A stretch of DNA of 64,000 nucleotides from Anadara kagoshimensis (GCA_021292105.1 CM037873.1:16348551-16412550), one strand, 5' to 3'. Counted from the stretch's first letter, positions 1 to 12,719 are shown. A program made the numbers and translations. The notes: generated from the letters alone by a model not told the origin.

Positions 1-170
1 GACGGCCATTAAACCTTTTGAGGGCCTTCATAAGCCTAGGCTTGCATTATCCCTAAGTCAACAATTTATTTGCAAGAAACCTGCTTCGTTGTACAAAGTC
101 CCCGTAGTGGGAACAACCTCTACTATAGCGTTTTAATTAGGAAACAAGTACACCACAAGCAGGAGAAACA
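1..170 (-). repeat. Dispersed repeat family R1, copy at left edge
   Basis: This block is closely repeated at 5622-5790, in the same orientation, inside the neighbouring P450 gene. Related pieces recur at 44180-44250 and, inverted, at 49225-49300 and 56735-56830. The shared part reads as a motif around 'aagcctaggcttgca'. The unit continues off the window edge. I see no coding capacity and no clear terminal structure, so the element class is unknown. Confidence 0.6.
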
Positions 171-735
171 GGTATATTGCTGCATAGAAAAGGAAAATTG
201 ACAATAGAAAAATTGCAGTCATCACGTTTGTCATAAAGTTTCAAATGTAGCCTTTCGTGGGCGTCATAATTCAGGTTTAAGCCTAAATATGAAGCAGACT
301 TAATCTGCAAAATTTACTCGTTATCTGTGAATAGCTATAAAGTCACTGATGTGGTGTTAAAATTGTCAGTGTTATTGAAGGGATCTTGCTGCAACGGTTC
401 AAAACTATTAATGCAATATGTTTTTCTATTTACTAACAATAACTTAGTTTGTAACCATTCAACACATAAAGTAATAGTGGCATCAATATTCTGAATTAGG
501 AACTAAGGTAGGCCTATAAATTGTGCGATGTTTAGCAATGACCAAAGCAAAAACCGCAAACGAAAAATTAATGTCATTTCCACACTTACCGAAAATGTTC
601 TGAAATGGTATTAAGATCATATGTAAGTATGTATTTTTGCATTTTTAAATCAGTTACAGCCTGATGTAGAAATCCTATCTCAATCAAATCTGTTTATTAA
701 AACAAAAGAACGCATTATTATTGCAAATCGAACAA
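171..735. other. Non-coding; intron 1 of the left P450 copy
   Basis: No open frame of note. From about 300 to 700 the sequence aligns by eye with 7750-8130, which lies in intron 1 of the complete P450 gene. The two P450 copies were therefore duplicated together with intronic and flanking DNA. Confidence 0.6.
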
Positions 736-1105
736 GTATACACTGCTTCAGGGATTATGTGGTTAAATGTCACTTCGAAAGTGGGAGGTCTCAGGTTTGA
801 ACCCTGGGTGGGTCATGCGTAAGTCGCTGCTTCAATGCCTGGTAATCAGTATCAAGAGAACATCGACTGGATGACCTCGAGAAAGAGTAACGTGACTAGA
901 GGCCCGGTGTTCTTGACTGTGGCGTACTAACCGGCTTCAGCAATTTTTCAGCTAATATTTAGCGACGAAAGCAAGTTAACTAACATGGGCGCCAATAAAA
1001 TACACACATTATGCATGCACGATCTTGTCCTTAGATAGATCGATCAATCATTAGTAATTATTAAACTTACTGTTGTCGTTAGAAAAATTGCTGATGCCAC
1101 TTTAT
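736..1105 (+). repeat. Decayed tRNA-derived SINE
   Basis: A B-box-like string (ggtttgaaccc) sits near 794. It is followed by a body with 'gactagaggcccggtgttct' and a tail 'gaaaaattgctgatgcc'. Body and tail recur in the well-preserved SINE at 37544-37940. The paralogous position at 8190-8890 holds the same element split by an insertion, so it was present before the P450 duplication. Confidence 0.5.
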
Positions 1106-1147
1106 ACAAGCATGATCTCAACAACCTTTCAATGCATTAAAATTTAC

Positions 1148-1467
1148 CTCGGAATTTTGCAACTTCTCTGAAGACGAACATATCAGGTCTGTTTGAAAAA
1201 TATTCTGCATGTTTCACAAGAATGTCCTTTATTGTGGTTGGTCCATTTAACACAATGGCCAGGCGACTTCCCATCTTGAGACTGAATATATCACCATTCT
1301 GGTCCCGATATTTCCGTAGTGTCTGCAGAGCATGCTTTGGGTGCAGATCTGTCAAATCCAAAGATAGGAACGCATGAATTAGGTCCTGGAGGAAAGCCTT
1401 TTGGTCTACGGATAATCATCCAAAATAATAATGCTGTAATTACAATTAGTACTAGTGATAAAATCAT
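1148..1467 (-). pseudogene. CYP2-like cytochrome P450, exon 1 of a second copy (frame-broken)
   Basis: The minus strand encodes the N-terminal membrane anchor (MILSLVLIVITALLFWMIIR), the proline-rich hinge (PPGP) and the region through KHAEYFSNRPD, ending at a splice donor (G|gtaaat) at 1148/1147. It is near-identical to exon 1 of the complete gene at 9093-9414. Compared with that copy it lacks two bases near 1355-1360 (after VPIFG), which shifts the frame in mid-exon. An in-frame upstream ATG at 1491 would add eight residues. Later exons would lie left of the window. The start at 1467 is chosen by homology with the sister copy. It may be a pseudogene, or the 2-bp loss may be an assembly error. 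Confidence 0.75.
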
Positions 1468-1491
1468 TTTGATTTTCCTATTTTTAAACAT

Positions 1492-2063
1492 GAAATAGTA
1501 TCTTTTTGCATTAAATATTTTACAGCTTTTTGTTGCCTTTTTATAAACTCATTGAGAAGGAAATAGATACGTATAGCAACACGAGCAAAATATTGCCTAA
1601 TGCAGTCTAGTTTTTAACCACTAAGGGACACTTTTTACCTGGTTTTTTAAACCTTGGATATAATTATTTATTACGTCAAGTTTAGATGGTTGTTTAAAAC
1701 AAAAACACAAATGTTCAATACTTTAGTATTGGAAGACTGGTAAAATTTTCAAATAATTTTGAGTCGCCCATTGGATATATAAAATATATAAAATGGGGCT
1801 AAGTCTACACCACAAGTAGTAATCGCTGACTCCGTGTATTGTCCTTCTAGTTTTTCATTCTGCCAGCATAGAATTATAAACGTGACCTTTAATATAGTAA
1901 ATGTTACTATAATCACATAAAAAGCAAACAAACCATACTGCACTCAGATATGCAAAATTGATTCATTATGCAAACAAAAATTAAATGTAGAAAAACTGAG
2001 TTATTATACTAAAGATCAGGTATTTTCCTAGTCTTATACTAGCAATTATAACTTAAACAATGA

Positions 2064-2111
<48 letters not shown>

Positions 2112-4059
2112 ATTTATTCATTGTATTGTATTCAAATGTAGGACAAAAAGATTATATTTTTTATTTTAAGATTGAAGTTTGTTTATCGCTACAAAATGAA
2201 TATATATAAGTGGCAAATTCAAACATACATATGTACACAATCTACTCTGCACATTGCGCTGAGCAGACTGCAAATTCACTTATAGTGGGGAAGTCTCGAT
2301 TAAAGTGAAATATTCCTGACTGGGACGTAAAATTCAAATCAATCAATCAATCAAACACACGCACGTATAAAATCTTGGTTGACGGATCAAATCAGAAAGT
2401 TAGCAGTGCGGACATGGTGAAGCTTCCACTGTACCCCAATACTCATTGTTATTTTAACCACTACGTATGTCACTTCTAAGTTCATTACAGACCTGTCAAA
2501 CATTTTACACTGAGCTAACAAAAAGGACTTGAGGCTCAGCTTCCGATCGGCCTAAAATATTGAAAAATTGTGGCTCAAAGGCTCAAATGTCGCCGAGAAA
2601 TATATATAAAATTCCAAGTTATAGCTATCGAGGAACCAATATTATTTGCCGATTCGGACTGATGTTAACTTTTCATTAGGTCTGCACTGTATGAATACCC
2701 GTAGAACTATCAGAACCCGTTCCTAAAGGAACAAAGCATACTTTGTAGTGATACGCCCTATATATACTAATGATGTAACAGTAAAGTATACATGGACCCT
2801 TAACTGTATGTCATATGATGTGTTATGACATAATTTATAGATAGTACTATAAGATAACACCTTTATATTTAGACCAAGTGAATGCTCTACTATACCTAAA
2901 ACTTTTACTTGTTTACTAATTGTATATATCCATCACACAGTTGTCGTTTATTTTGCATTTTAAAGCTCTTATTCCATAATAAGTGATTGTATATATATAA
3001 TTATAAAACTCATACACAAGCCAATATAATGTGTATATAATATATATGCCTACAAAGTTGCATCAGGTTTTTTCCTATTTTTAAAATATACATTAATATA
3101 TCTATTGGCCTTGTTATCAAAACCAATATGGCTGATTTTATGCATCCACAGTTGTATTAGAAATATTTTAATTCTTTTTAGTTATGTTTTATTTACATAT
3201 AACTTAGTCATTCACAAGTTGTTGCTGATAATACAAAACTTAAAGCTTAAAATTCGAACAAAAAACTGCTATTATACAAAAAATATAAAATACTTTTATT
3301 GAGTCTATCATTACTTGTATGTACACAATATACCCATTACAGATCTGCCAAGTTACATATACTTATAGTCATTCACAAGTTGTTGCTGATATTACAAAAC
3401 TTAAAGCATAAAATTCGAACCAAAAACTGCTATTAAACAAAACATGTAATATACTTATATAAAGTCTACCATTACCTGTTTGTACATAATACTAGTATAC
3501 CCATTACAGATCTGTTCAGAAACAAAAACTAGCGGTTAAAATACTGAAACTGCCATACTTAATTTTTTAATTTCTTTTAAACAAATCGGCTCTAATTATC
3601 ATATTACAAGATACTAAATTTAAATTTCCTTAAAAAACAACATATCAAAACAACAACTGAATAAAACAAAGTTTCTGGTTTTTAATTTACGTTGGTCTAA
3701 CATTATCGATATTCTTCGAGATGACAAACCAGATTTGATCATCGGAATATACCAGACATAATCAGTAGTGCTGGGATTTGATACATACTACATATAATGA
3801 GAAATGATGAGATTTCACATAGGCGGTAATCAAACAAAATATTATAATACACATGATACAGAAATAGTTATAAAAAAATGCTACCAATTTGTAATACTGA
3901 CAAAAGTTGTAAAATATAATAGCTATAGGGATGTGACACAAAAAATAACAATTTTATTATGCTTATTTACTGCAGATCTATAACTTTCGGCGATTAAAGT
4001 CAACAAGTTTCCGAGATCTATCATGTTATTGACATTCAAAAACAAATATCTGCAAATTT

Positions 4060-4094
<35 letters not shown>

Positions 4095-4791
4095 TTTGTT
4101 AATTGTTTTTGCAAGATAATAAGAAACAACTCGGATAAGTTATCATATTTGTGGATTTGGGTTAATATTAATTACAAAATATGCTAAAACGAAACCTTTC
4201 TTCAGCGACAATGCGTATTTACATATCTCAAATGATTTTATTCTTTTTCACTTTGAAATAACTTGTAGAATATTGCAAAGTCAATAGTTGTAATTTCAAC
4301 ATTATTCAAACGGTAGTTTAAAAGTAGTAGTATTGATACTGTAAATTCTGAACAATATTCTTCTAGAATAATTTTCAATCTTAAAACGGCTCTTAGGAAA
4401 CCACAGACAACACAAAAATAATAATTGTGTGCAAAGGTGCAAAATTAAGTCAATGAATTTATATCTAGTAAAGAAAGTGCCTCTTATCTATAAAAATACC
4501 CCTAATGGTTGAACAGGTGTAAGCTAAGTATATAGAATCGCAGTTTTTAACTCTGTGTTATGGGTGTTTTGAAACCGCCAAATTACGTGACCTCCACCAA
4601 GAAAGTGAGATCGGAATAATCGGAACTGTTTAGCAAGTTGCACGTGTCACGTGTGTAATTACAATTGAGAATGAAATGTACTGTGGGACGTCAACTATAT
4701 CAAGGGTAATTTTGGATTAAGTAAGATTATATTTAATAGAAAATATCAATTCTACTATGTCTAGCACTACAGTAGATAAGTTGTACACATT
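1492..4791. other. Intergenic stretch between P450 copies, repeats only
   Basis: 1492-1890 matches 9430-9840, the 5' flank of the sister P450. A (TG)n microsatellite lies at about 2065-2110. A dispersed SINE-like repeat lies at about 2160-2365, ending 'caatcaatcaatcaa'. A 161-bp tandem duplication occupies about 3205-3511. A T-run lies at about 4062-4092, and part of repeat family R1 at 4590-4700. I see no credible gene. Confidence 0.6.
3205..3511. repeat. 161-bp tandem duplication
   Basis: Two head-to-tail copies start with 'gtcattcacaagttgttgct' near 3208 and 3370. They continue with matching text through 'cccattacagatctg'. Divergence is a few percent plus small indels. Function unknown. 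Confidence 0.7.
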
Positions 4792-7700
4792 CTATGAATG
4801 TAAGATTGCACGAAACTTGTATGGATGAGGCGAACGCGTGACTCCTAATAGGCACTCGAGTGTTGGCGCTTCCATTCCCTCCTCCGGTAAGAATTTAAAT
4901 CGCTGTACCATTGATGTAATGAACAAGAACAACTCCATCCTAGCAAGGCTTCTCCCAAACAAACTCTTCTACCTAGAATAAAAATAAATAATCGGTAAAA
5001 ATTCTTGCTTAGCGACCCCTTGACAGGTTTTGAGTCACATCACATAATCATTTGTTACGTTATGTACTTGAAATCAAGATCAATTGAAATTAATGTCAAT
5101 ATCGCCTTTGTTAAAATTAAATTACTTGTATCGAAACATCAAGCAAGATTATCCATTGATAACTATATTCAGAGTCGACAGTGTGACAGTAAAACCTTTC
5201 CATAATCGATTCTTCAACATAGTTTGCTATATATTTAAGTTAAACGTATTCTGATTTGAAGATGAACCGGTATGTCTGTGTGTTTGATTTCAACTGTTGT
5301 GTCTAGTTTGCTATATGGTTTTGATTGTAGCAACGTCTTTTTGTTCTTTTTTGCTTTTGCTGCTATCGTCTTTATGTTCGTTTTAAGTGGATGTTTTAAC
5401 ACATTTCCATAAGCAAATCTGAATTTACAAGTTTAGGTAAAAACAATTCAGTTAATCATGTTGCTAATCAAACACAAACGTACTAATCCATGTTCAAACT
5501 ATAATCTATTGTTTGACTAGCTACACCCGCTACTTGTGTAATCAAAATTGAGAATGAACGGAACATGGGCCTATATATCAGAGATAATACAGAAACATCA
5601 TACTTGTCAACAATATTGTGGTGACATCCATAAAACGTTTTGAGGGCCTTGATAAGCCTGGACTTGCAATATCCTTTGTCAACAAGTTCCTTTGTAAGAA
5701 ATTTGCTTCGTTATATAAATTTCCCGTAGTGGAGATAAGGTTTATCATAGCATATTAATTATGAAACAAATACACCATAAGCAAGAGAAGATTTAAATTT
5801 TGACGAAAAGACACTAGAAACAAAACAAAACAAGAAAGAAATCAATAGTCGCAGTTTATAATGAAACGAAAATGTTGCTACCTTGGTTGTTTATATGCTC
5901 AAACGTGTTGTATATGTCCGCATACTATGAAGGAACCTTGAAGGACATGGTGTAATTAGCAATGTAAAAGATAACATACACTGACCTTTTAAGGAACCTT
6001 GAAGGATCAGACGAAATTGCTGTATAAAAGTAAACATACCTGCTGAAAATACAATAACATTTTCTTGTCCACAGAGCTTCCCCTCACTATCGAGAAATCT
6101 TGAAGGATTGAATTTCTCCGGTTCTGGAAACAATGTAGGGTCTGACATTACGGAATCAAGGTTTGGTATGATGATAGCGTTTTTTGGAATTGTGTATCCT
6201 TTGTATATCATATCCTTATCGCATGCATGGGCAATAGAAAGCGGGGCAATGTCTCCACAGCGAAGTATTTCCGTTATAGTAGCCTCACAATATGGTAACT
6301 TCGAACGGTCATCCATACAAGGAAATCGAGAATCTCCTACGATTTCTTCTATTTCAAGTCTCATCTTCTCTTGAACTTCTGGGTTATGGAGGAAATACAG
6401 GATTGCCCATCTGATTGTTGTAGCTGTGGTCTCGGTTCCGGCAACAAACAGGTCAGACACAGATCGTAGAAGCTGTTCATCTTTAACAGAAAAATAAAAT
6501 AAATGGATCACACAAAGCACGATAGAATTTAAAAATACATGTGAGCTTACCGTTTTCAGGGGTTATGCATACAGGGGACAAATTAGTATAATACGTGGCT
6601 AGAGTTTACCACTGACCCCACAAGGAATAAAAGATCGGATATCTAGTGGTATAGATATGGGCAGCTAGTGATAGATGAAAGAGATAGGTAGCAGCTGCAA
6701 AAAGCTTATTATATTTGCCTGATTTGTGTCTTGGTTGATTTGATGCTTTCTGTTCTCCTTGCTAAGTTTTGTTCCTGATATCAGGTATACCTTTGGTAAA
6801 TATAAGTCACCAATGATTATTTTCTTTTTTTCTATTACATTATATTATTTCAGAATTACCTGTGAATGTATTGATTTGTTCTGTTTCTTGACTCTTCATT
6901 TGTTTCAGATATGCATCTACATAATTATGTTGTTTTCGTCATATGATTCTTTGTGTTCGTTGATTAAATCTCGCACCATATCTAGCACGTAATCAACATT
7001 TTTAAGTGTCTTTTTGGCTTTGAACAAATCTCCAGGGAGGTATTTCAAGAAGGGAATAAAGTTAAGTACGCCAGCAAATCCAGCATTTTTGAAATTTTCG
7101 TCAATGGTTTTGATAATATTGACAAATCTTTGGTCAGTGTGTTCAAAGCGTTTTCCAAAAACCAAAGCACATGTTACATTCGATATATTTGCATGTATCA
7201 AGTTTTGTATATCATATGGTTTTCCGTTTGTTTCTTCTAAAACTTGCAAGCACACTTTGATTTCTTCTCTGACATCTGCCTCTAAACTTTTCTTCCCGAA
7301 TCCAAATAGTCTAAGAGTGCTGAGTGCAAAAGTACGATGCTCCTTCCATAAAGCTCCAGAACTTCCGACTAAACCTATCAAATCGAAAAAGTAAAAGCAA
7401 ATTTAACAGAAATTTTCAACTATTCACAGCTGGTTGACGCATTATTGACCATCACAGTGATATCGTCCGTCTTGAAAGCGAGAGATCGTGGGTTCCAGTC
7501 CCGACCGTCACATACATTAGACTTTAAAATCTTAATCAGACACTCGAAATTAAGATTACATGGTGTCGACTTGTTCATATTGTGTCACGATAATCATAAA
7601 TGTGACTGGAGGGGTGGCATGCTTGTGTTTCGTTCACTGACTGTGTTAGCAGTATAAAGTAACCATAAGTGCTTGATAGAACAAACCAATCAATAAAACA

Positions 7701-9414
7701 CTCGCAAACCTCGCGCATACATGAAATTGATTATCTTTAAATAATAATAAAGTAACTGATAGCTGTAAATAGCTATAAAATTACAGGTGTGGTGTTAAAA
7801 TTGTCCTTATTATTTAAATGATCTTACTGCAATGGTTCAGTGCTATTAATTCGATATGCAATTTCGTTTTTTAACACAAACTTAGTTTGTAAGCATTAAA
7901 ACATAAATTAACAGTAACGTTAAATTTCTAAATTAAGAACCACGGTAGGTCTAGATACGTTGTATGATGTGTTTTACATTGGCCAAAGTAAAAACCGCAA
8001 ACTCAAAATTAATGTCATTTTCAACGCTTAACAGAAGTGTTCTGAAATGATATTAAGGTTTTAAAACTGTTGCAGCCTGATATATATAAATTAAAAATCT
8101 TATTTTAATCATATCTTATTAAGACAAAAACTAGCATGCATTAAAATTGTAGGTCGAACACCTATGCATGCACTGCCTCAGGGGTTCAGTGGCAAATTGT
8201 TCTAGAGCGGGCGGTCTCGAGTTCCAACCCCGCATATGGGTCATGCGCAAGACGCTGCTTCCATGTCTGGTATTATTATATAATCTACTCAATAATCCAT
8301 GTAATACGGTCATACAATAAAAATCGTATTGAATGAGTGTGACGTCATAAAAGCATAAAAGTCATTCATTCATTGACGTCACACAATTGACCTAGTTCAC
8401 AGTTGTTTGTTTCATTTGACACTGTTTGTTGATTCCAATTTAAGCTGATACTTTTGTACTTTTCTTCTAAAAAGAAGATACATTGTATTTAAATTGAAAA
8501 TGTTTGTTTTGTTTTTGTATCATGCGGACAGACTATTGTTTACTTTTAATATTTCAGCAGGATTACTTTTGGCGCATGTACACAGTTACGTGAATTTGTT
8601 GTGTTTCGCAGTGAATCAGCTGTTTTCTTATAATGAGAAGACTAGTTTTAAATCTATGAAAACCCAGTTTTTATGGGATTACATAATAAATAGAATCTTG
8701 CATTCATGTTTATGGAATATTGAATTCAATATTACATATACACTCATGCAAGATCCTCTATTTATGTATCTAGAAGACAGTGTAGCGACAAGTTGACCTG
8801 GTGTTAAAATAATGTGCTTGTCTGTGATGTACTACCTTTGTGAGCTGGCATCAGCAGTTTTTCATCTAAAAGCGACGAGGGCAAATTCATTATTTTCTAA
8901 TGATTACGCTCAGTACATGGGGGCCCATAAAATACCACGGACATGCATATCATGCATATACGAACTTGTACTTAGATAGACCGATTCATAATTAGAAATT
9001 AATAAAGTTGTTCTTGTCGCTAATAGTTTAAAATTTGAAAAATGCCACTTTAAACAACCATAATTTCAACAAAATTGTATGCATAAAATTACCTTGGAAT
9101 TTTGAAACTTCTCTGAAGACGAACAAATCAGGTCTGTTTGAAAAATATTCTGCATGTTTCACAAGAATGTCCTTTATTGTGGTTGGTCCATTTAACACAA
9201 TGGCCAGGCGACTTCCCATCTTAAGACTGAATATATCGCCATACTGGTCCCGATATTTCCGTAGTGTCTGCAGTGCATGCTTTGGGTCCAGATCTGTCAA
9301 ATTTCCAAGGATAGGAACGTATGAAATAGGTCCTGGAGGAACACCTTTTGGTCTACGAATAATCATCCAAAATAGTAATACTGTAATTACAATTAGTACT
9401 AGTGATAAAATCAT
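4792..9414 (-). CDS. CYP2-like cytochrome P450, four exons, two single-base frame breaks
   Basis: A haem-thiolate monooxygenase expected on the ER membrane; substrate unknown. Exons in transcript order are 9414-9093, 7374-6860, 6480-6040 and 4972-4792, all with GT-AG borders and matching phases. Exon 1 gives the membrane anchor and PPGP hinge. Exon 2 gives WKEHR (helix C). Exon 3 gives the I-helix AGTETT, the ExxR motif (EILR) and the PEKFNPSRF region. The exon 3/4 junction builds the haem loop FSAGRRVCLGE with the axial Cys. Two frame breaks remain. In exon 2 (about 6921-6932) one base appears lost between DENNI and NYVDAYLKQ. In exon 4 (about 4942-4947) one G appears lost just after the haem loop; read literally, the protein ends about 35 codons later instead of at 4792. 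Replacing one base at each site gives 1461 nt (486 aa), the usual CYP2-clan length. I infer either assembly error or a very young pseudogene. Confidence 0.85.
5520..5790 (-). repeat. Dispersed repeat family R1 in P450 intron 3
   Basis: Matches 1-170 over its second half and 4620-4700 / 44075-44140 over its first half ('cacttgtgtaatcaaaattg'-type text). It lies between P450 exons 3 and 4. Confidence 0.6.
7440..7725 (+). repeat. tRNA-derived SINE in P450 intron 1
   Basis: A B-box-like string (gggttccagtccc, near 7491) is preceded by text resembling a tRNA 5' half. The 3' part ends in 'aaccaatcaataaaac'. No matching target duplication was found by eye. Confidence 0.45.
8180..8900 (+). repeat. 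SINE interrupted by a ~0.5-kb insertion
   Basis: 8190-8275 and 8815-8900 correspond to the continuous SINE at 780-950 in the sister P450 block. The 8280-8800 stretch is therefore an insertion that postdates the duplication. It contains the inverted pair 'gtgacgtca' / 'tgacgtcac' at about 8338 and 8378. It also holds a 100-codon open frame (8494-8796), hydrophobic and unrecognised, which I do not call a gene. Confidence 0.5.
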
Positions 9415-9970
9415 TTTTAATTTTCCTATTTTTAAACATCAAATAGTATCTTTTTGCATTAAATATAAACCACCTTTATGTTGCTTGTTTATATACTGAA
9501 CGAGGCGGAAATAGATACGTATGGCAAGATGAGCAAATAATTTCGTCATACAGTCTAGATTTTGACCTCCTCTACGCGACACTTTTTACCTGGTTTTTGA
9601 CCTTTGACATTATTATTTATTGTGTCATATTTAGATGGGTATTTAGAAGCAAAAAACACAAATGTTCAACATATTGAGATTGAAAGGCTTTTAAAATTTT
9701 CATATTATTTTGAGTCGCCCGTATGATATATAAAATATACCTAATAAGGCTATGTCTGCACCACAAGTAGTAATGGCGGATTCCGTATATTGTCGTTCTA
9801 GTTTTTCACTCTGCCAGCATGGAACTATAAACGTGGCCTTAAATGCCGGGGTGACCTATTTTAATATCTGTATGGTTTAAAAAGGCGTTACTAAAGCAAT
9901 AGATTTCAAAATAAAGCCACATGGTTTAAATATTGTTTGTAAACACATGAAATATGTCAAGTTAAATGTC
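9415..9970. other. 5' flank of the P450 gene
   Basis: Non-coding. To about 9840 it is homologous to 1475-1890, which marks the right end of the duplicated block. The P450 promoter should lie here, but I recognise no individual site. Confidence 0.5.
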
Positions 9971-10031
9971 CTGTCATGTGCTACTTTTGAATTATATTAT
10001 TTCATAAAAACTCAAAAGTAGCACATGACAG
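9971..10031. mobile_element. 61-bp palindromic mini-MITE
   Basis: Near-perfect 20-bp inverted repeats (ctgtcatgtgctacttttga and its complement) flank a 21-bp centre. A related palindrome lies at 23907-23965, and a related half-site at 58302-58370. It can fold into one long hairpin. Confidence 0.75.
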
Positions 10032-10084
10032 TCCGATCACATTGTTTGTATACTGTATAGAGTATATTTATCCTAATATTGATG

Positions 10085-10088
10085 TGAA

Positions 10089-10123
<35 letters not shown>

Positions 10124-10126
10124 ATT
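10085..10126. repeat. (AAAT)n microsatellite
   Basis: About ten AAAT units. Confidence 0.9.
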
Positions 10127-10302
10127 TATAGTTACTACAGTTCCTAATAAGTAATTTTAACAATTTGGTCTTTGGAATAAACTGTTAATATTTTTATTCC
10201 AAATGTTTTCACGAAATTTATAAGTTCTAGATTTATAATTTTTCCCACGTTTACTTTTTGGGGCCCGGGGATCGGCTGTCCAGACTAATGTGAAATGTCT
10301 GA

Positions 10303-10740
10303 TCACACTTCCATTCCACATGCTAACAACAAGCTGTGATCTTCATCTGGAGTGGTCATCTGTGAATTATATCCTTTTATCTTGGAATACATTATAACAT
10401 TGTTGAAACTTTCAACATAAAACGTATCTTTAGCAAGTACAGAATCGTCCGGGTATTTATAAATAACAGATTCCTCGATGGCTTTTCTCAGCAAATATTT
10501 TATCAGTAATAATTTTTCCTTTTGGCTCATAATTTAGATCTTTTTTTAATCTGGAGTATTTAGTTCAAGAACTATGATTGTTTTGTAGTGGTCTATAATA
10601 TTGATTGAACTGTTTCTTAAAATTTGAGGATCGTTATTACAGTACTTTATACACCAGTGGAAATGAATTACAACAGGTTCTTCTTTGTCGGAAAATTGCT
10701 CAGACCATAAAACTCCCTTATATTTTAAGGGTCCTGGTCC
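10303..10740 (-). pseudogene. Broken fragment of an uncharacterised, possibly transposon-borne protein
   Basis: Two minus-strand open pieces read as one protein with a disruption at about 10530-10550. The first (10740-10546) contains HFHWCIKYCNNDPQILRNS and IIDHYK. The second (10530-10303) contains AIEESVIYKYPDD and KDTFYVESFNNVI. The combination of paired Cys/His residues and a YVESFNN motif resembles, from memory, a repeated uncharacterised protein family of marine invertebrates. I cannot name it. A MITE at 10739 cuts off the N-terminal side. Confidence 0.4.
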
Positions 10741-11238
10741 CGGTTTCACAATCATTCCTTAGCTAAGATATACTTAAATTTAGCAAATTTTTGTAATCTC
10801 TTTTTGGAACTACTGGTGAATATTTTTGTCAAAACTAAATGCAAATGTTTTAATATAGAAGTGATCTTAAAAATGACACCTTAAAATTTTAATTATCTTG
10901 AAAATTAACAAATTTATAAAGATTTAAAATTTTGCAAGATTTAAGTTAAGGAAAATCTCAGCTAAGGAATGGTTGTGAAACCGGAGCCAGGTCCCGGTTT
11001 CACAATCATTCCTTAGCTAAGATATACTTAACTTTAGCAAATTTTTGTAATCTCTTTTTGGAACTACTGGTGAATATTTTTGTCAAAACTAAATGCAAAT
11101 GTTTTAATCTAGAAGTGATCTTAAAAATGACACCTTAAAATTTTAAATATCTTGAACATTAACAAATTTATAAAGATTTAAAATTTTGCAAGATTTAAGT
11201 TAAGGAAAATTTTATCTAAGGAATGATTGTGAAACCGG
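10739..11238. mobile_element. Two head-to-tail copies of a ~246-bp TIR MITE
   Basis: Copies at 10739-10984 and 10993-11238 are joined by an 8-bp linker. Each begins 'cccggtttcacaatcattcc' and ends with the inverse complement, with about 35 bp of inverted repeat. The copies differ at only a few positions, which suggests recent tandem amplification. Relatives lie at 28926-29130 and at the ends of 25867-28912. Confidence 0.8.
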
Positions 11239-12179
11239 AGTCTGAACTTATAGACTGTATTTTTGGTTTCAATTTTTCACACCGTGCCAGGTGCCATTTT
11301 GGTTTAAAGTCTGCTACTAAAGGATTTTATTTTACATATGTATCTATTGCCATATTTTTGTCATGACGGTGAGTTTTAATATTCACTGTTTCTTTTTCTA
11401 AATTTTAATAAAGTTTTATAGTTCCGATTATCTCATGCCTTTGTGATATGTTGTCATCTGATTTTGTTACATGAATTATATCGATCACTTTATGAGTCTC
11501 TCCTCCTATCGTGTCTACACTAGTGTCTTTTGTATTCCTCCTACATCAGTTAGGATGTTAATACTGTAGAATTACTTTTTTATCGCGAGAGATTAATTGA
11601 CGCGTAATTTCGCGAATTCTCGGTCCTGCATTCATATATCACGGGAATATTCCAAGAATCGCGGAAAAGCCAAATATCTGCAATAGACTATGACCGTAGA
11701 AGTAACAACGTCTTAAAAAGGGAGGCAATTGTCTATTGATCACGAATATTAATATTTATATTGTGGTCGCTAGTTTACATATTCACGAAATAACGCAAGG
11801 GGTCAGCACGCGAAATGTGATACTCGCGAATTCAAAGTTATCTAAAATACCGTTCAATGTTTTGTAACTACCAATTTCTTCAAGCAATGCTGTGTGTATA
11901 GAATCAACGACTCGGAAGAAATGACATCTTTGTCTTTTAAAAACTTTTCATTCCAATTCCAGAAAAAGAGCAAACCCTTGCGTAGTGTGATGGCAACATA
12001 CCGCTACAATCAAATGCACGATTTATTATTTTATTTATAAACAAATCCATTTGGTAAATAAGGCGATGACGACCATGAATATTTATATGGTTCTGCTGAT
12101 AAAAACACTGTCATTTAAGTGCACTGACATGTCCCTTGTGCGTGTTCCTTAATACTTTTAATTTGGCATTAAATCTTAC
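11239..12179. other. Intergenic; CGCGAA-rich dispersed repeat
   Basis: No gene seen. About 11575-11850 is rich in 'cgcgaa'-type words (for example atttcgcgaattctcgg), a texture typical of a dispersed invertebrate repeat. The flanks are plain AT-rich sequence. Confidence 0.4.
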
Positions 12180-12430
12180 CATGTGCACTTGCAATATCAA
12201 CAAGTTTGATAAGTGATTTCTGAGTGGTAACAAATAATTTATGATTGACATCGTGCTTTTTAACTTTCAAATATGTGCTGCCATTACTATGTCTAGCTTG
12301 GTTTTCTTGACAATTTGCGTCAATCCATTTATCCAGAACTGTTTCCACTATTTGACGGTTGTTCACTGGGTGTTGACTTCATCCCACAAGTACATCCCTA
12401 ATTTTACGCATTATCTCCATTATCATTTCC
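12180..12430 (-). pseudogene. Exon-like fragment of an unrecognised protein, one in-frame stop
   Basis: The minus strand reads NNRQIVETVLDKWIDANCQE, then continues through TYLKVKKHDVNHKLFVTTQK and ends at a good donor (CATG|gtaagattt, boundary 12180/12179). Upstream coding text (EIMRKIRDVLVG) is separated from it by a single TGA near 12389. The composition is clearly protein-like. I do not recognise the family. It could be a decayed exon or a coding exon with one base error. Confidence 0.4.
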
Positions 12431-12719
12431 TTGTTTGTTTCATCTGCTGGTATTTCCAATTTAAAAGAGGTTCGTCTTTGATGGTTGTTTTAACTTTCCA
12501 GATTTTTCTGTCATTGTGAAATGTGTTTGTTAAAATTTAAAATTCAGAATCTGGTCACTTTGTAAACTGAAATACGGTAAGTAACATACCTATAAGATGG
12601 TAAGATCCAAGTCATGGAAGGTTTGATGCCGTTATTATGTAAAAGCTGGTTTACCGGCATTTTATTCATAAAATTACAGTTTTAACATTTTTATTCTTTT
12701 TAATGCAATTGTTTTCAAA

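Noticed and set aside
8494-8796. 100-codon plus-strand protein
   Set aside because: Lies in an insertion within a SINE, is hydrophobic and AT-driven, and has no recognisable motif.
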